NCBI GenBank assembly: GCA_963837425.1
Contig: CAWINH010000005.1
Location: forward strand, 62,001 to 126,000
Direction of reading: 5' to 3'
Length of the DNA: 64,000 nt
From: CAWINH01 sp963837425
GTDB lineage: Bacteria > Chloroflexota > Limnocylindria > QHBO01
Of the stretch, positions 43,341 to 51,852 are shown one piece after another. The notes beneath the pieces are model-generated. The model made no database searches. It was not told the DNA's origin and saw nothing but the letters and a program-made list of their open reading frames with translations. Each line of letters starts with the position of its first letter. The first letter of the stretch is position 1. The translations under genes were made by a program, and so were the position numbers.

Positions 43341-44672
43341 CTAGCTCAGGCGCGCCTCGGCGAGCCGCTGCAGCTCGCGCGCGATTTGGGTGATCTCGTC
43401 CTGCCGTTCGCCCTCGACCATGATCCGGATCTTCGATTCGGTGCCCGACGGGCGGACGAGGATGCGCCCGGCCGGCCCGAGCCGGGCTTCCGCTTGCGCG
43501 ATTGCGGACGAGAATTCGAGATCTTCCCGCCAGGCGTCCTTGCGGCGAACGGCTGAGTTTAGCATCACCTGTGGAAGCGCCGGGATCTGGTCGGCCAGCT
43601 CCCCGAGAGTCGCATCGGACGAGGCGCGGAGGGCTTTGACGAGCTCGATGGCGGTCAGGATCCCATCCCCCGTGGATGCCAGCTCGCGGAAGATCACATG
43701 TCCCGACTGCTCGCCCCCCAGCACGGCTTCGTGCTCCTCCATGGCCTCGAGTACGTGGCGATCGCCGACCGGCGTCCGCAGCAGGCTGATTCCGGCGGCA
43801 GCCAGGGCGCGCTCCAGGCCGCCGTTGCTCATGACGGTGGCCACCACGAGGTTGTTGCGGAGCGCGCCATCGCGCTGCAGCTGAAGGGCGCAGATGCCCA
43901 TGACCCGATCGCCGTCCACCAGCTCGCCACGCTCATCGACCGCGATGAGCCGATCCGCGTCTCCGTCGAAGGCGAAACCCATCTGCAGCCGCTCCTCGCG
44001 GACCACTGCCGCCAGCCGCTCCGGGTGCGTCGATCCGCAGTCCTCGTTGATGTTCGTGCCATCCGGCTCGGCCGCCAGCACCGTGAGCTCGGCTCCCAGC
44101 TCCCGGAACAGCTCGGGCACGAGCTCGCTGGCGGATCCGTTGCCGCAGTCGACCCCGATGCGCAGACCGACGAGCGTCTCGCCCGCGGCCGTGGCGAGGT
44201 GCTCGCGGTACGACGTGGCGACGCGGCGGTCGCGGCTGATGCGCCCGATCCGGGCATTCGGCTCCGCGGCCGACGTGCCGGCCGCCGCCATGAGGCGCTC
44301 GAGGTCGTCCTCCAGCTCGACGTCCGCCTTACGCCCGTTCACGAGCACCTTGAGCCCGTTGTCGTCCGCCGGGTTGTGGGATGCGGAGACCATCACTCCG
44401 GCCGCGTATGCGTCGACCGAGGTGAGGTGGGCAAGTCCCGGGGTGGTGAGCACACCGACCTGCGTCACGTCGGTCCCGGTCCCGGCCAGACCGGCGGAAA
44501 GCGCGGCCACGAACATCTCGCCGGAACGGCGCGTGTCCTGGCCCAGGACGACCGCGCGACCATGGCCTGCCAGCCGCACCCCGACGGCGCGGCCCAGGGC
44601 CAGCGCCACGAGCGGCGTAAGGTCCGCGTTCGCGACACCGCGGATCCCGTCGGTTCCGAAGAGGCGCCCCAT
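43341..44672 (-). CDS. glmM: Phosphoglucosamine mutase
   Basis: Converts glucosamine 6-phosphate to the 1-phosphate. It is 443 residues. The catalytic serine is Ser98 in MVSASHNPADDNGLKV, the metal loop is FAFDGDADRLIAVD, and the phosphate loop VRPSGTESKIRIMVEG is at the C-terminus. I use ATG 44672, sharing a base with the cdaR stop (TGATG); the codon before it is TTG. The cdaA-cdaR-glmM order is the conserved c-di-AMP operon. Confidence 0.96.
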   Translation of the reverse strand: MGRLFGTDGIRGVANADLTPLVALALGRAVGVRLAGHGRAVVLGQDTRRSGEMFVAALSAGLAGTGTDVTQVGVLTTPGLAHLTSVDAYAAGVMVSASHNPADDNGLKVLVNGRKADVELEDDLERLMAAAGTSAAEPNARIGRISRDRRVATSYREHLATAAGETLVGLRIGVDCGNGSASELVPELFRELGAELTVLAAEPDGTNINEDCGSTHPERLAAVVREERLQMGFAFDGDADRLIAVDERGELVDGDRVMGICALQLQRDGALRNNLVVATVMSNGGLERALAAAGISLLRTPVGDRHVLEAMEEHEAVLGGEQSGHVIFRELASTGDGILTAIELVKALRASSDATLGELADQIPALPQVMLNSAVRRKDAWREDLEFSSAIAQAEARLGPAGRILVRPSGTESKIRIMVEGERQDEITQIARELQRLAEARLS

Positions 44673-45919
44673 CAAGGTACCGGTGGGGTGGGAGCCGGTG
44701 TTGGCGTGGCCGGCCCGACGATGACGACCCGCGCCGTCACCGGGGAGACCGAGATGAGGTCCACGCCGGGCGGTGGCGGCGGCACGTCGACCGAAACGTC
44801 ATAGGTCCCGGGCGCCAGACCACCGACATTGAGGATCGGGGTCAGTGCCGACGCGTCGAGGCTGTTCAGCACGGCCTCGGTCGCGCGCAGCGTCACGGCG
44901 ACCTGCGTGAGCTGGGGGAGACACGAGGTCCCCGCCGGCGCCCCCTGACAGATCAGACCCAGCAGGAACGTTCGGCTCACGATCGGTGACGCGACCTGGA
45001 CGGAGACCGACGGGGTTGAGTCCTGGCTCTCGGCCAGGGTGGTATCCGGCGGCAGGCTGAGCTCCGGGCTGGCCGTCACGCGTTGCGTCGCTCCCTGAAC
45101 GCTGACCGCCTGCGTTGAGACCTCCGTGATGTCGGCGAGCGTGTCGGGAGCGCCACGCAGCGTCACGACGTTCGGCGACACGGTGACGGTGCCAACCTCG
45201 TAGCCGGCCGCCGGCGTGCCGGTCACGTTCGGATGGATGGGGACCGTCTTCGTCGCCTCCATGGTGCTGACGTCGATCGACACGGTCACCGACGAGGGCG
45301 TCAGCTCCACGAAGTCCACCCGCTGGCCGTCCACGCCGGTAGGGACGAGCTCGACCTGGGCCCGCACGTCGATACCCGAGGGCTGGATGACGACGTGTGC
45401 CAGCGCCCGATCGATGCGAACGAGCTGGCTGTGCGGACCGGTGGCGGAGACGGTCTGATCGCTGACGACCGGCGTCCCGATCTCGAGGCCGACCGGGATC
45501 GTGCCGCGGTCGACGACGACCCGGATGTCGTCGCGAGTGTCGACGCGGTCGACGCGTACCGGCACGGTCCTCGGCTGCCAGCTCAGCACCTGGACGCCGG
45601 GCTTCAGCGAGGTGACCGTCACGGCGAGCGCCTGGGCCTCGGCCGGGTGGTCCATGTCGTACTGGGCGAGGTCCACGGTCGCCGAGAACGACTTCTCGGT
45701 GGGCGCCGTTCCGCCGGTCTCCTGGCGATACGTCACCGAGACGGTGTCGAGCTGCTGGCTGAGCAGGTACGTGTTCGCCTGCTGATTGAGCGCCGTCACC
45801 GGTACGCCGTCATATGCCTTGTCCTGGAAGGCCTGCGAGTACACGAGCCCGGTGTACAGGATCATTGCCAGCGCCACGGCCCCGAGCTTCAGGTGCCAAT
45901 TGCGGAAGAGCCAGCTCAT
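44672..45919 (-). CDS. cdaR: YbbR-domain regulator of diadenylate cyclase
   Basis: Membrane-anchored regulator of CdaA. It is 415 residues. The N-terminal anchor is WHLKLGAVALAMILYTGLVY, followed by about four YbbR beta domains outside the membrane, each with a pattern like RVDRVDTRDDIRVVVDRGTI. It ends in a Pro/Thr-rich tail. It overlaps cdaA by 4 nt (ATGA). Confidence 0.9.
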   Translation of the reverse strand: MSWLFRNWHLKLGAVALAMILYTGLVYSQAFQDKAYDGVPVTALNQQANTYLLSQQLDTVSVTYRQETGGTAPTEKSFSATVDLAQYDMDHPAEAQALAVTVTSLKPGVQVLSWQPRTVPVRVDRVDTRDDIRVVVDRGTIPVGLEIGTPVVSDQTVSATGPHSQLVRIDRALAHVVIQPSGIDVRAQVELVPTGVDGQRVDFVELTPSSVTVSIDVSTMEATKTVPIHPNVTGTPAAGYEVGTVTVSPNVVTLRGAPDTLADITEVSTQAVSVQGATQRVTASPELSLPPDTTLAESQDSTPSVSVQVASPIVSRTFLLGLICQGAPAGTSCLPQLTQVAVTLRATEAVLNSLDASALTPILNVGGLAPGTYDVSVDVPPPPPGVDLISVSPVTARVVIVGPATPTPAPTPPVP

Positions 45920-46842
45920 CGGTGGCCGTCACCGGTTATGACCCGGGCCTCCGGGTCGATGGGGGTCGCGTCTGCCGGCGGCTCCGCCTTCGTGCCCAGC
46001 TGCCAGCGGCCCTCGAGGTTGCGCCGCAGCAGCGGCATTCGCTGGGCCGGCGCCTGCGGCCGGATGAGGTTGAAGATCCGGCGGCGCAGCTGCGGCTCGG
46101 TGAGGTTTCGCTCGATCCGGCCGCGCATGACGAGGCTGATCGAGCCCGTCTCCTCGCTCACCACGATGACGATCGCGTCCGTCTGCTCGCTGATGCCAAT
46201 CGCGGCACGGTGCCGCGTACCGTAGCGCTCGCTGTCGACGACGTTCTGCGAGAGCGGCAGGAGCACACCGGCGGCCAGGATCTTCTGGCCCGATACGATG
46301 ACCGCCCCATCGTGGAGCGTCGAGCCGTGGTAGAAGATCGTCGAGAGCAGCTCGGCGCGCAGGTCGGCGTTGATGACGACGCCGGACTCTGCGGCGAAGT
46401 CCGCGAGTCCCGTCTCCCGCTCGAGCACGATGAGCGCCCCGTGACGTGAGCCGGCGATGATTCGGGCGGCGCGGCTGATTTCGCGTGCGGTCCGCTCGGC
46501 AGCGTGCACGTCACCCGAGATGAAGAACCGGTCGAACGATCCGAACCGGCCGATCTGCTCGAGTGCACGCCGCAGCTCCGGCTGGAAGACGACCACGATC
46601 GCGAACAGGCCGACGACCGCGCCGGTCTGCAACAGGGTCGAGAGCAGGACGAGGTGGACCGCTTCGGCAACGAGGTAGATGAGGTACAGGACCGACAGGC
46701 CGATGACGATGCGGACCGCTCGGGTGCCGCGGATCAGGATGAAGATCCAGTAGATGACGAACGCGACGAGCAGGATGTCGATGATGGACGTCCAGCTGCC
46801 GCGCAGGTAGGTGCCGAGAAAGTCGCCGATCTGCTGGACCAC
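45916..46842 (-). CDS. cdaA: Diadenylate cyclase
   Basis: Makes cyclic di-AMP from ATP at the membrane. It is 308 residues from GTG 46842. Three N-terminal helices begin with WTSIIDILLVAFVIYWIFIL. The DAC domain has the catalytic HDGA in YHGSTLHDGAVIVSG and the RHR motif in YGTRHRAAIGISE. The C-terminal ~70 residues are a basic extension. No ribosome-binding site is visible, and a TATCAT lies 8 nt before the GTG. It follows rpsI by 57 nt, with a hairpin in between. Confidence 0.93.
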   Translation of the reverse strand: MVQQIGDFLGTYLRGSWTSIIDILLVAFVIYWIFILIRGTRAVRIVIGLSVLYLIYLVAEAVHLVLLSTLLQTGAVVGLFAIVVVFQPELRRALEQIGRFGSFDRFFISGDVHAAERTAREISRAARIIAGSRHGALIVLERETGLADFAAESGVVINADLRAELLSTIFYHGSTLHDGAVIVSGQKILAAGVLLPLSQNVVDSERYGTRHRAAIGISEQTDAIVIVVSEETGSISLVMRGRIERNLTEPQLRRRIFNLIRPQAPAQRMPLLRRNLEGRWQLGTKAEPPADATPIDPEARVITGDGHR

Positions 46843-46860
46843 GGGTGGGGATGATACCAA

Positions 46861-46884
46861 GGCCCCGGCCACGCGGCCGGGGCC
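46861..46884 (-). terminator. Hairpin between rpsI and cdaA
   Basis: A perfect 10-bp GC stem, GGCCCCGGCC-ACGC-GGCCGGGGCC, lies 15 nt after the rpsI stop. It is followed by TTGGTAT, not a long T-run. It probably ends or attenuates the ribosomal superoperon before the c-di-AMP operon. Confidence 0.7.
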
Positions 46885-46899
46885 CATCGGCTCGGCGGC

Positions 46900-47292
46900 T
46901 CAGCGCTTCGTGTACTGCGGCGCCTTTCGAGCTCGTTTCAGGCCGTACTTCTTCCGCTCCTTGGCCCGCGGATCCCGCGTCAGGAGTCCCGCATTGCGCA
47001 GCGCAGCGCGCGCGTCCGGATGGGCGCTGAGCAGGGCGCGAGCGATCCCGTGCCGGATCGCTCCCGCCTGGCCTGAAAAGCCACCCCCCGATACGAGCAC
47101 GCTGGCCGCATAGCGGCCCTCGGTCTCGGTCACCCGAAACGGCAGGCGCAGCTGAGCCATGGCGTTCGTGCCGCCGAAATATGCCTCGGCGTCCTTACCG
47201 TTCACGACGATGCTGCCGTCGCCGGGGAGCAGTCGTACCCGAGCGACCGCCTCCTTGCGCCGGCCGGTTCCGTAGATGTAGCTCGTGCTCAC
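46900..47292 (-). CDS. rpsI: 30S ribosomal protein S9
   Basis: Small-subunit protein whose C-terminal Lys-Arg contacts P-site tRNA. It is 130 residues, exactly the E. coli length. It starts TSYIYGTGRRKEAVARVRL and ends KYGLKRARKAPQYTKR. The GTG start has AGGAGGAA about 10 nt upstream. It is paired with rplM (15-nt gap), the usual order. Confidence 0.97.
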   Translation of the reverse strand: MSTSYIYGTGRRKEAVARVRLLPGDGSIVVNGKDAEAYFGGTNAMAQLRLPFRVTETEGRYAASVLVSGGGFSGQAGAIRHGIARALLSAHPDARAALRNAGLLTRDPRAKERKKYGLKRARKAPQYTKR

Positions 47293-47307
47293 GGGTTCGT
47301 GTTCCTC

Positions 47308-47736
47308 CTACGGCTGCGCCGCTATCGGCTGCTGCGCCTGGTGCGGGTGGTTCGGTCCGGCGTAGACCTTCAGCTTGCGAAACATCGCGCGCCCCAATCG
47401 GTTCCGCGGGAGCATCCCCCTGACCGCCCGCTCGATCACCAGCTCGGGCTTCCGCGCGAGCAGTGCCTGCAGGCTCTCTTCGCGGAGCCCGCCCGGGTAG
47501 CCCGAGTGGCGGTAGTACCGCTTCTGAATCAGCTTGTTGCCGGTCACCTTCACCCGCGCGGCGTTCACCACCACGACGTGATCGCCGGTGTCGAGGTGCG
47601 GCGAGTAGATCGGCTTGTGCTTGCCCTCGAGCAGGGTGGCGATGCGCGACGCGACGCGGCCCAGCGTCTGGTCGGTGGCGTCGACCAGCCACCACCCGCG
47701 CTCGATCTCGCTCGCCTTGGTTGCGTAGGTCTTCAT
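47308..47736 (-). CDS. rplM: 50S ribosomal protein L13
   Basis: Large-subunit assembly protein of 142 residues, matching the usual size. Landmarks are WWLVDATDQTLGRVASRIAT, YSPHLDTGDHVVVVNAARVK and GMLPRNRLGRAMFRKLKVYA. Its ATG overlaps the truA stop (ATGA). Confidence 0.97.
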   Translation of the reverse strand: MKTYATKASEIERGWWLVDATDQTLGRVASRIATLLEGKHKPIYSPHLDTGDHVVVVNAARVKVTGNKLIQKRYYRHSGYPGGLREESLQALLARKPELVIERAVRGMLPRNRLGRAMFRKLKVYAGPNHPHQAQQPIAAQP

Positions 47737-48500
47737 GGCTCCTGCTCTTCCGTTCGTGGTTCCGTATTCGAATAGGTGACTCGCTCGAGCGTCAGGCCGT
47801 GCGGCGGAGCCGCACGCCCTTCAAGCGCCCGACCTCCGGTCGCCAGGAGCTCTCCAACTCCCTGCGCCGCCAGGCGACCTCGACCGGCCTCCAGGAGGAT
47901 CGCCACGATGCTGCGCACCATCCGTCGCAGGAAGGCGTTGGCCGTGACGCGAACCTCGATGAGCGTCCCTCGCGATGTGACCCTCACCTCCTTCAGGTGC
48001 CTCATGGTTCGACCGTGGGCGTCGCTCCCGAGCGCGGCAAAGTCGCGTTCGCCGCTGAGCGATCCCGCCACCGCGCGCATCGCGGCGAGGTCGAGCCGGT
48101 CGTTGATCTCGAGCGTCCGATGCCGTTCGCCCGGCCGCCGGTCGCCCGCGGTCCGGATCCGGTAGCGATACGTCCGCCAGGCTGCGTCTCGGCGCGGGTC
48201 GAACCCCGGCGTCGCGGCCCGCAGCGAGCGGACCACCACGTCGGCCGGCAGGGCGGCGTTCCACCGCCTTCGCAGCTCGGCCCATTCCGCCGCGCCGCGT
48301 CTCGTGCCGCGCGCGAGGCAGAATGCCGCCACCTGGCCGGTGGCATGCACCCCGGCGTCGGTACGCCCGGCGAATCGGATTCGCACCCGTTCGCCGGTCA
48401 GTCTGTTAAGCGCCTCCTCCAGCTCCCCCTGTACCGTCCGAGCGTTCGGCTGGTACTGGGAGCCGGCGAAGTCGGTTCCGTCGTACTCGATGACCGCCAC
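47733..48500 (-). CDS. truA: tRNA pseudouridine synthase A
   Basis: Forms pseudouridine at positions 38-40 in tRNA anticodon arms. It is 255 residues from GTG 48500. The catalytic Asp is in RFAGRTDAGVHATGQV, with AVIEYDGTDFAGSQYQ at the start and NAFLRRMVRSIVAILLEAGR near the end. Codons further upstream are open into rplQ but have no good start. The 64 nt between rplQ and this start show nothing notable. Confidence 0.94.
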   Translation of the reverse strand: MAVIEYDGTDFAGSQYQPNARTVQGELEEALNRLTGERVRIRFAGRTDAGVHATGQVAAFCLARGTRRGAAEWAELRRRWNAALPADVVVRSLRAATPGFDPRRDAAWRTYRYRIRTAGDRRPGERHRTLEINDRLDLAAMRAVAGSLSGERDFAALGSDAHGRTMRHLKEVRVTSRGTLIEVRVTANAFLRRMVRSIVAILLEAGRGRLAAQGVGELLATGGRALEGRAAPPHGLTLERVTYSNTEPRTEEQEP

Positions 48501-48564
48501 CGCGCAGTCGACGGCGACGGGCAGCGAGTCCGTGTGCAGTTGTCGCGTCCGATCGGACCGCCGG

Positions 48565-48918
48565 TCAGACGAGCTCGATCTGGACGATGGGCGCCGCGTC
48601 ACCCAGCCGCTCCCCGATCTTCACGATGCGGGTGAAGCCCGAACTGCGCTCCGCGTACTTCTCGGCGATCTCGCCCATCAGCTTGTCGACGATGAGCGGC
48701 TCGGCGGGCATCTGTGCGATGAGTGACCGGCGCGCAGAGACGCCCCCACGCTTGGCGGTCGTGATCATGTGGTCCACGATGCCACGCACCTCCTTGGCCT
48801 TGGCCTCGGTGGTCTTCACCCGCTCGTAGCGCAGGATGGCGACCGCGAGGTTGGCGAGCATCGCTCGCCGATGCGCGGTCGGGCGGCTCAGCTTGCGGCC
48901 AGCCAGCCGGTGGGGCAC
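48565..48918 (-). CDS. rplQ: 50S ribosomal protein L17
   Basis: Protein of 117 residues at the peptide-exit region. It has HRLAGRKLSRPTAHRRAMLA and TEAKAKEVRGIVDHMITTAK. The GTG start is 3 nt after the rpoA stop, the standard rpoA-rplQ pairing. Confidence 0.96.
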   Translation of the reverse strand: MPHRLAGRKLSRPTAHRRAMLANLAVAILRYERVKTTEAKAKEVRGIVDHMITTAKRGGVSARRSLIAQMPAEPLIVDKLMGEIAEKYAERSSGFTRIVKIGERLGDAAPIVQIELV

Positions 48919-48921
48919 CGT

Positions 48922-49941
48922 CTACGCCTCCCGGTCCAGCTCGGCGGCGGCCGCCTCGTCCAGCTCCGCGCTGGCGGGCAGGTCGGACTCGTCGGTCTCG
49001 GCGGCCTCGGGCATCGGGCTGATGAACCCTCGCAGGGCAAGCCGCTCCTTGAGCTCATCGAGGCTCTTCTTGCCGAAGTTGCGCATTCGGAGGAACTCGT
49101 CATCCGAGAGCGCCAGGACCTGGCCAATCTTCGTGATGTTGTTCCGCTTCAGGCTGTTGTACGCACGCATCGGCAGATCGAGCTCCTCGATCGGAGCGTC
49201 GAGCAGGTTCGCGGCAACCGGGCTCGCCGGCTCCTCCTCGCCCTCGGCCGGTCGCCGGCTGATGTCGGCGAAGCGGCTGAACTCGCGAACCAGGATCTCG
49301 GCCGCCTGCGAGAGCGCGGCCTTCGGGGTATTCGTCCCGTCGGTCTCGATATCGAGGGTCAGCCGATCGAAGTTCGTCATCTGACCGACCCGGATGTCGC
49401 TCACCACGAAGTTCACCCGGCGCACCGGACTGAAGATCGCATCGACCGGGATGATCCCGATCGGCATGTCCTCGCTGTGCTCGGCCGGGCGGTAGCCGAC
49501 CCCGGTCTCGACCGTGAGATCCATCTCGATGGAGCCGGCATCCGAATCGAGGGTCAGCAGGACGAGCTCCGGGTTCACGATCTCGACGTCGGCCGACTCG
49601 GCGATGTCGCCGGCGAGCACCGGACCAGCGCCGTGCTTCACGAGCTTGAGGGTCACCGCGTGGTGCGCGAAGGAGCGCAGCCGCAGCTTCTTCACGTTGA
49701 GGACGATCTGCGTGACGTCCTCCTTGACGTTCGGAAGCGTGCTGAACTCGTGGAACACGTTCGCGATCTGGATGGACGTGACCGCCGCTCCCTCGAGCGA
49801 GTTCAACAGCACGCGCCGCAGCGCATTGCCCAGCGTGACACCGTAGCCGTCGGCGAGCGGGTTCACCTCGAAGACGGAGAGGTTCCCGGTCGTCTCGACC
49901 TCCTCGATGCGCGGGGCAGGCGTGGTCTCGACTTCGATCAT
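48922..49941 (-). CDS. rpoA: RNA polymerase alpha subunit
   Basis: Dimer scaffold of RNA polymerase. It is 339 residues. The N-terminal domain has FEVNPLADGYGVTLGNALRR. The C-terminal DNA-binding domain has ELDLPMRAYNSLKRNNITKI, then an acidic, Ala-rich tail. ATG 49941 is used; GGAGGAG lies about 12 nt before it, and a TTG one codon upstream is an alternative. Confidence 0.97.
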   Translation of the reverse strand: MIEVETTPAPRIEEVETTGNLSVFEVNPLADGYGVTLGNALRRVLLNSLEGAAVTSIQIANVFHEFSTLPNVKEDVTQIVLNVKKLRLRSFAHHAVTLKLVKHGAGPVLAGDIAESADVEIVNPELVLLTLDSDAGSIEMDLTVETGVGYRPAEHSEDMPIGIIPVDAIFSPVRRVNFVVSDIRVGQMTNFDRLTLDIETDGTNTPKAALSQAAEILVREFSRFADISRRPAEGEEEPASPVAANLLDAPIEELDLPMRAYNSLKRNNITKIGQVLALSDDEFLRMRNFGKKSLDELKERLALRGFISPMPEAAETDESDLPASAELDEAAAAELDREA

Positions 49942-49964
49942 CAAGAGATCTGACTCCTCCACAG

Positions 49965-50591
49965 CTATCTCGAGTAATACTCGACGACGAGCTGCTCGTT
50001 GAATTCGGCCGGCATCTGCTCGCGGGCCGGCTCGGCCAGGATCGATCCGGAGAGCGTCGTTGCGTCGGCGGTCACCCACTCCGGGACCTGGGCCGACGGC
50101 ATCGTCTCGGTCGCCGTCTTGAAGTACTCCCGGCTGCGGCGGCTCTCACGGACCTCGATCCGGTCGCCGATTTTTGTGCCGAAGCTCGGGATGTTCGTGG
50201 GTCGCCCGTTCACCGCGAAGTGGCCGTGGGTGACGAGCTGGCGCGCCTGCGCGCGCGAGCTTGCGAAGCCCATCCGAAAGACGACGTTGTCGAGCCGCAT
50301 CTCGAGCATGCGCAGCAGGACCTCGCCGGTCATGCCACGATGCTTGCTCGCCTTCTCGAAGTAGTTGCGGAACTGCTTTTCCAGGACGGAATAGCTCTTC
50401 CGCACCTTCTGCTTCTCGCGGAGCTGGACGCCGTACTCGCTTGGCTTGCGGCGGCGCTGGATCGTCATGCCCGGCGGAGCGCTGCGCCGCTCGAACGAGC
50501 ATTTCTTCGTGTAGCAGCGGCTCCCCTTCAGGAAGAGCTTCAGGCCCTCTCGGCGGCAGATGCGGCAGACGGCGTCCGTGTATCGAGCCAT
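49965..50591 (-). CDS. rpsD: 30S ribosomal protein S4, zinc-binding form
   Basis: Primary 16S-binding assembly protein, 208 residues. The N-terminus keeps four cysteines (AVCRICRREG and GSRCYTKKCSFE), the zinc (C+) type. The S4 RNA-binding domain has LDNVVFRMGFASSRAQARQL and VTHGHFAVNGR. In the alpha operon S4 is often the autogenous regulator; no leader structure was checked here. Confidence 0.97.
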   Translation of the reverse strand: MARYTDAVCRICRREGLKLFLKGSRCYTKKCSFERRSAPPGMTIQRRRKPSEYGVQLREKQKVRKSYSVLEKQFRNYFEKASKHRGMTGEVLLRMLEMRLDNVVFRMGFASSRAQARQLVTHGHFAVNGRPTNIPSFGTKIGDRIEVRESRRSREYFKTATETMPSAQVPEWVTADATTLSGSILAEPAREQMPAEFNEQLVVEYYSR

Positions 50592-50595
50592 CGCC

Positions 50596-50991
50596 TCAGA
50601 CCCGCCGCCGCTTCGGCGGGCGGCAGCCGTTGTGCGGAATCGGCGTGACGTCGGTGATCGCCGTCACCTCCAGGCCCGCGGCCTGGAGCGAACGGATCGC
50701 CTGCTCGCGCCCGGCGCCGGGACCCTTGACGAAGACCTCGATCTGACGCATCCCATGCTCCATGGCGCGCCGAGCGGCGAGCTCCGCGGTCTGCGACGCG
50801 GCGTAGGGCGTGCTCTTCCGCGAGCCCTTGAAGCCGACCAGCCCGGCGCTGCCCCAGCTCACGACGTTCCCGGTCATATCGGTGATCGTCACGATCGTGT
50901 TGTTGAACGTCGACTGGATGTGCGCGTGCCCGGCCGGCACGTTCTTCCGTTCTCGCTTCTTGGCGCGCGTGGCGCGCTTCCGCTCTGCCAT
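50596..50991 (-). CDS. rpsK: 30S ribosomal protein S11
   Basis: Protein of 131 residues at the mRNA exit platform. It has GHAHIQSTFNNTIVTITDMT, RKSTPYAASQTAELAARRAM and ends IPHNGCRPPKRRRV. ATG 50991 has AGGAGT just upstream; earlier in-frame codons lie in the 22-nt gap and rpsM. Confidence 0.97.
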   Translation of the reverse strand: MAERKRATRAKKRERKNVPAGHAHIQSTFNNTIVTITDMTGNVVSWGSAGLVGFKGSRKSTPYAASQTAELAARRAMEHGMRQIEVFVKGPGAGREQAIRSLQAAGLEVTAITDVTPIPHNGCRPPKRRRV

Positions 50992-51013
50992 GGGACTCCT
51001 GTGCTGGTGGTGA

Positions 51014-51385
51014 CTACTTCTTGCGGCGGACGCCGACCGTCTTGCGCGAACCGCGACGCTGGCGTGCGTTCGTCTTCGTGCGCTGGCCACGGACCGGCAG
51101 GTTGCGGCGATGGCGGATGCCCCGATAGGAGCCGATCTCCATGAGACGCTTGACGTTCATGCTCGTCTCGCGCCGCAGGTCGCCCTCCACCTTGTAGCTG
51201 CCGTCGATGACCGCGCGCAGACGGTTGATCTCATCCTCGGTCAGGTCACGGACACGGGTGTCCGCGGAGACGTTCGCGGCCTCGATGATCCTGCGAGCCG
51301 ACGTGTCGCCGATGCCGTGGATGTAGGTGAGGGAGACGATGACCCGCTTCTCCCGGGGGATATCGACGCCTGAGATTCTCGCCAC
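51014..51385 (-). CDS. rpsM: 30S ribosomal protein S13
   Basis: Protein of 123 residues contacting the P-site tRNA and the 50S bridge. It starts ARISGVDIPREKRVIVSLTY and has RGIRHRRNLPVRGQRTKTNA. GTG start, 9 nt after the rpmJ stop. Confidence 0.97.
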   Translation of the reverse strand: MARISGVDIPREKRVIVSLTYIHGIGDTSARRIIEAANVSADTRVRDLTEDEINRLRAVIDGSYKVEGDLRRETSMNVKRLMEIGSYRGIRHRRNLPVRGQRTKTNARQRRGSRKTVGVRRKK

Positions 51386-51394
51386 GAGCTCGCC

Positions 51395-51508
51395 CTACCC
51401 CTGTCGCTGCTTGTGCTTCGGAATGACGCAGATGACCATCACCACGCCGGAGCGCTTGATGACCTTGCAGCGCTCACAGCGGGGCTTCACGGACGCAGAA
51501 ACCTTCAT
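51395..51508 (-). CDS. rpmJ: 50S ribosomal protein L36, zinc-binding form
   Basis: Protein of 37 residues, found by reading the gap between rpsM and infA. It begins MKVSASVKPRCERCKVIKRS and ends with VICVIPKHKQRQG. Three Cys and a His form the zinc-ribbon (C+) type. The ATG overlaps the infA stop (ATGA). The infA-rpmJ-rpsM order is universal. Confidence 0.95.
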   Translation of the reverse strand: MKVSASVKPRCERCKVIKRSGVVMVICVIPKHKQRQG

Positions 51509-51723
51509 CTCATCCTGTACGTGATGCGACCTCGGGTGAGGTCATAGGGACTCAGCTCGACGCGGACCGTGTCGCCGGGGAGGATGCGGATGAAGTTCTG
51601 GCGCAGCTTGCCTGAGATGTGAGCGAGCACCTCGTGCCCGTTCTCCAGTCGCACCTTGAACATCGCGTTGGGGAGGGGGAGGATCACCTCGCCCTCGACC
51701 TCGATCGCATCCTTCTTTGGCAA
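51505..51723 (-). CDS. infA: Translation initiation factor IF-1
   Basis: Binds the ribosomal A site during initiation. It is 72 residues, the standard length, beginning PKKDAIEVEGEVILPLPNAM, with an S1-type OB fold and HISGKLRQNFIRILPGD. The start codon is TTG, unusual here, with a weak GAGGGT upstream. A strong promoter lies about 90 nt before it. Confidence 0.95.
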   Translation of the reverse strand: MPKKDAIEVEGEVILPLPNAMFKVRLENGHEVLAHISGKLRQNFIRILPGDTVRVELSPYDLTRGRITYRMR

Positions 51724-51810
51724 GCGCTACGCACCCTCAGTCTGCAAGTCGTGCTGCATGGTTGGTTGGAACACACGGAAAGGCCGCCGCGCCGGGCGAC
51801 CCGAACCGCG

Positions 51811-51840
51811 AGTATACACGATCCGCGGTGGAATCGACAA
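51811..51840 (-). promoter_or_regulatory. Internal promoter before infA
   Basis: TTGTCG (51840-51835) and near-perfect TATACT (51816-51811) are 18 nt apart. The transcript would start near 51805, giving an ~80-nt leader before the infA TTG. It can drive infA, rpmJ, rpsM, rpsK, rpsD, rpoA and rplQ independently of the S10/spc promoter. Confidence 0.7.
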
Positions 51841-51852
51841 CGGGGCAACCGC

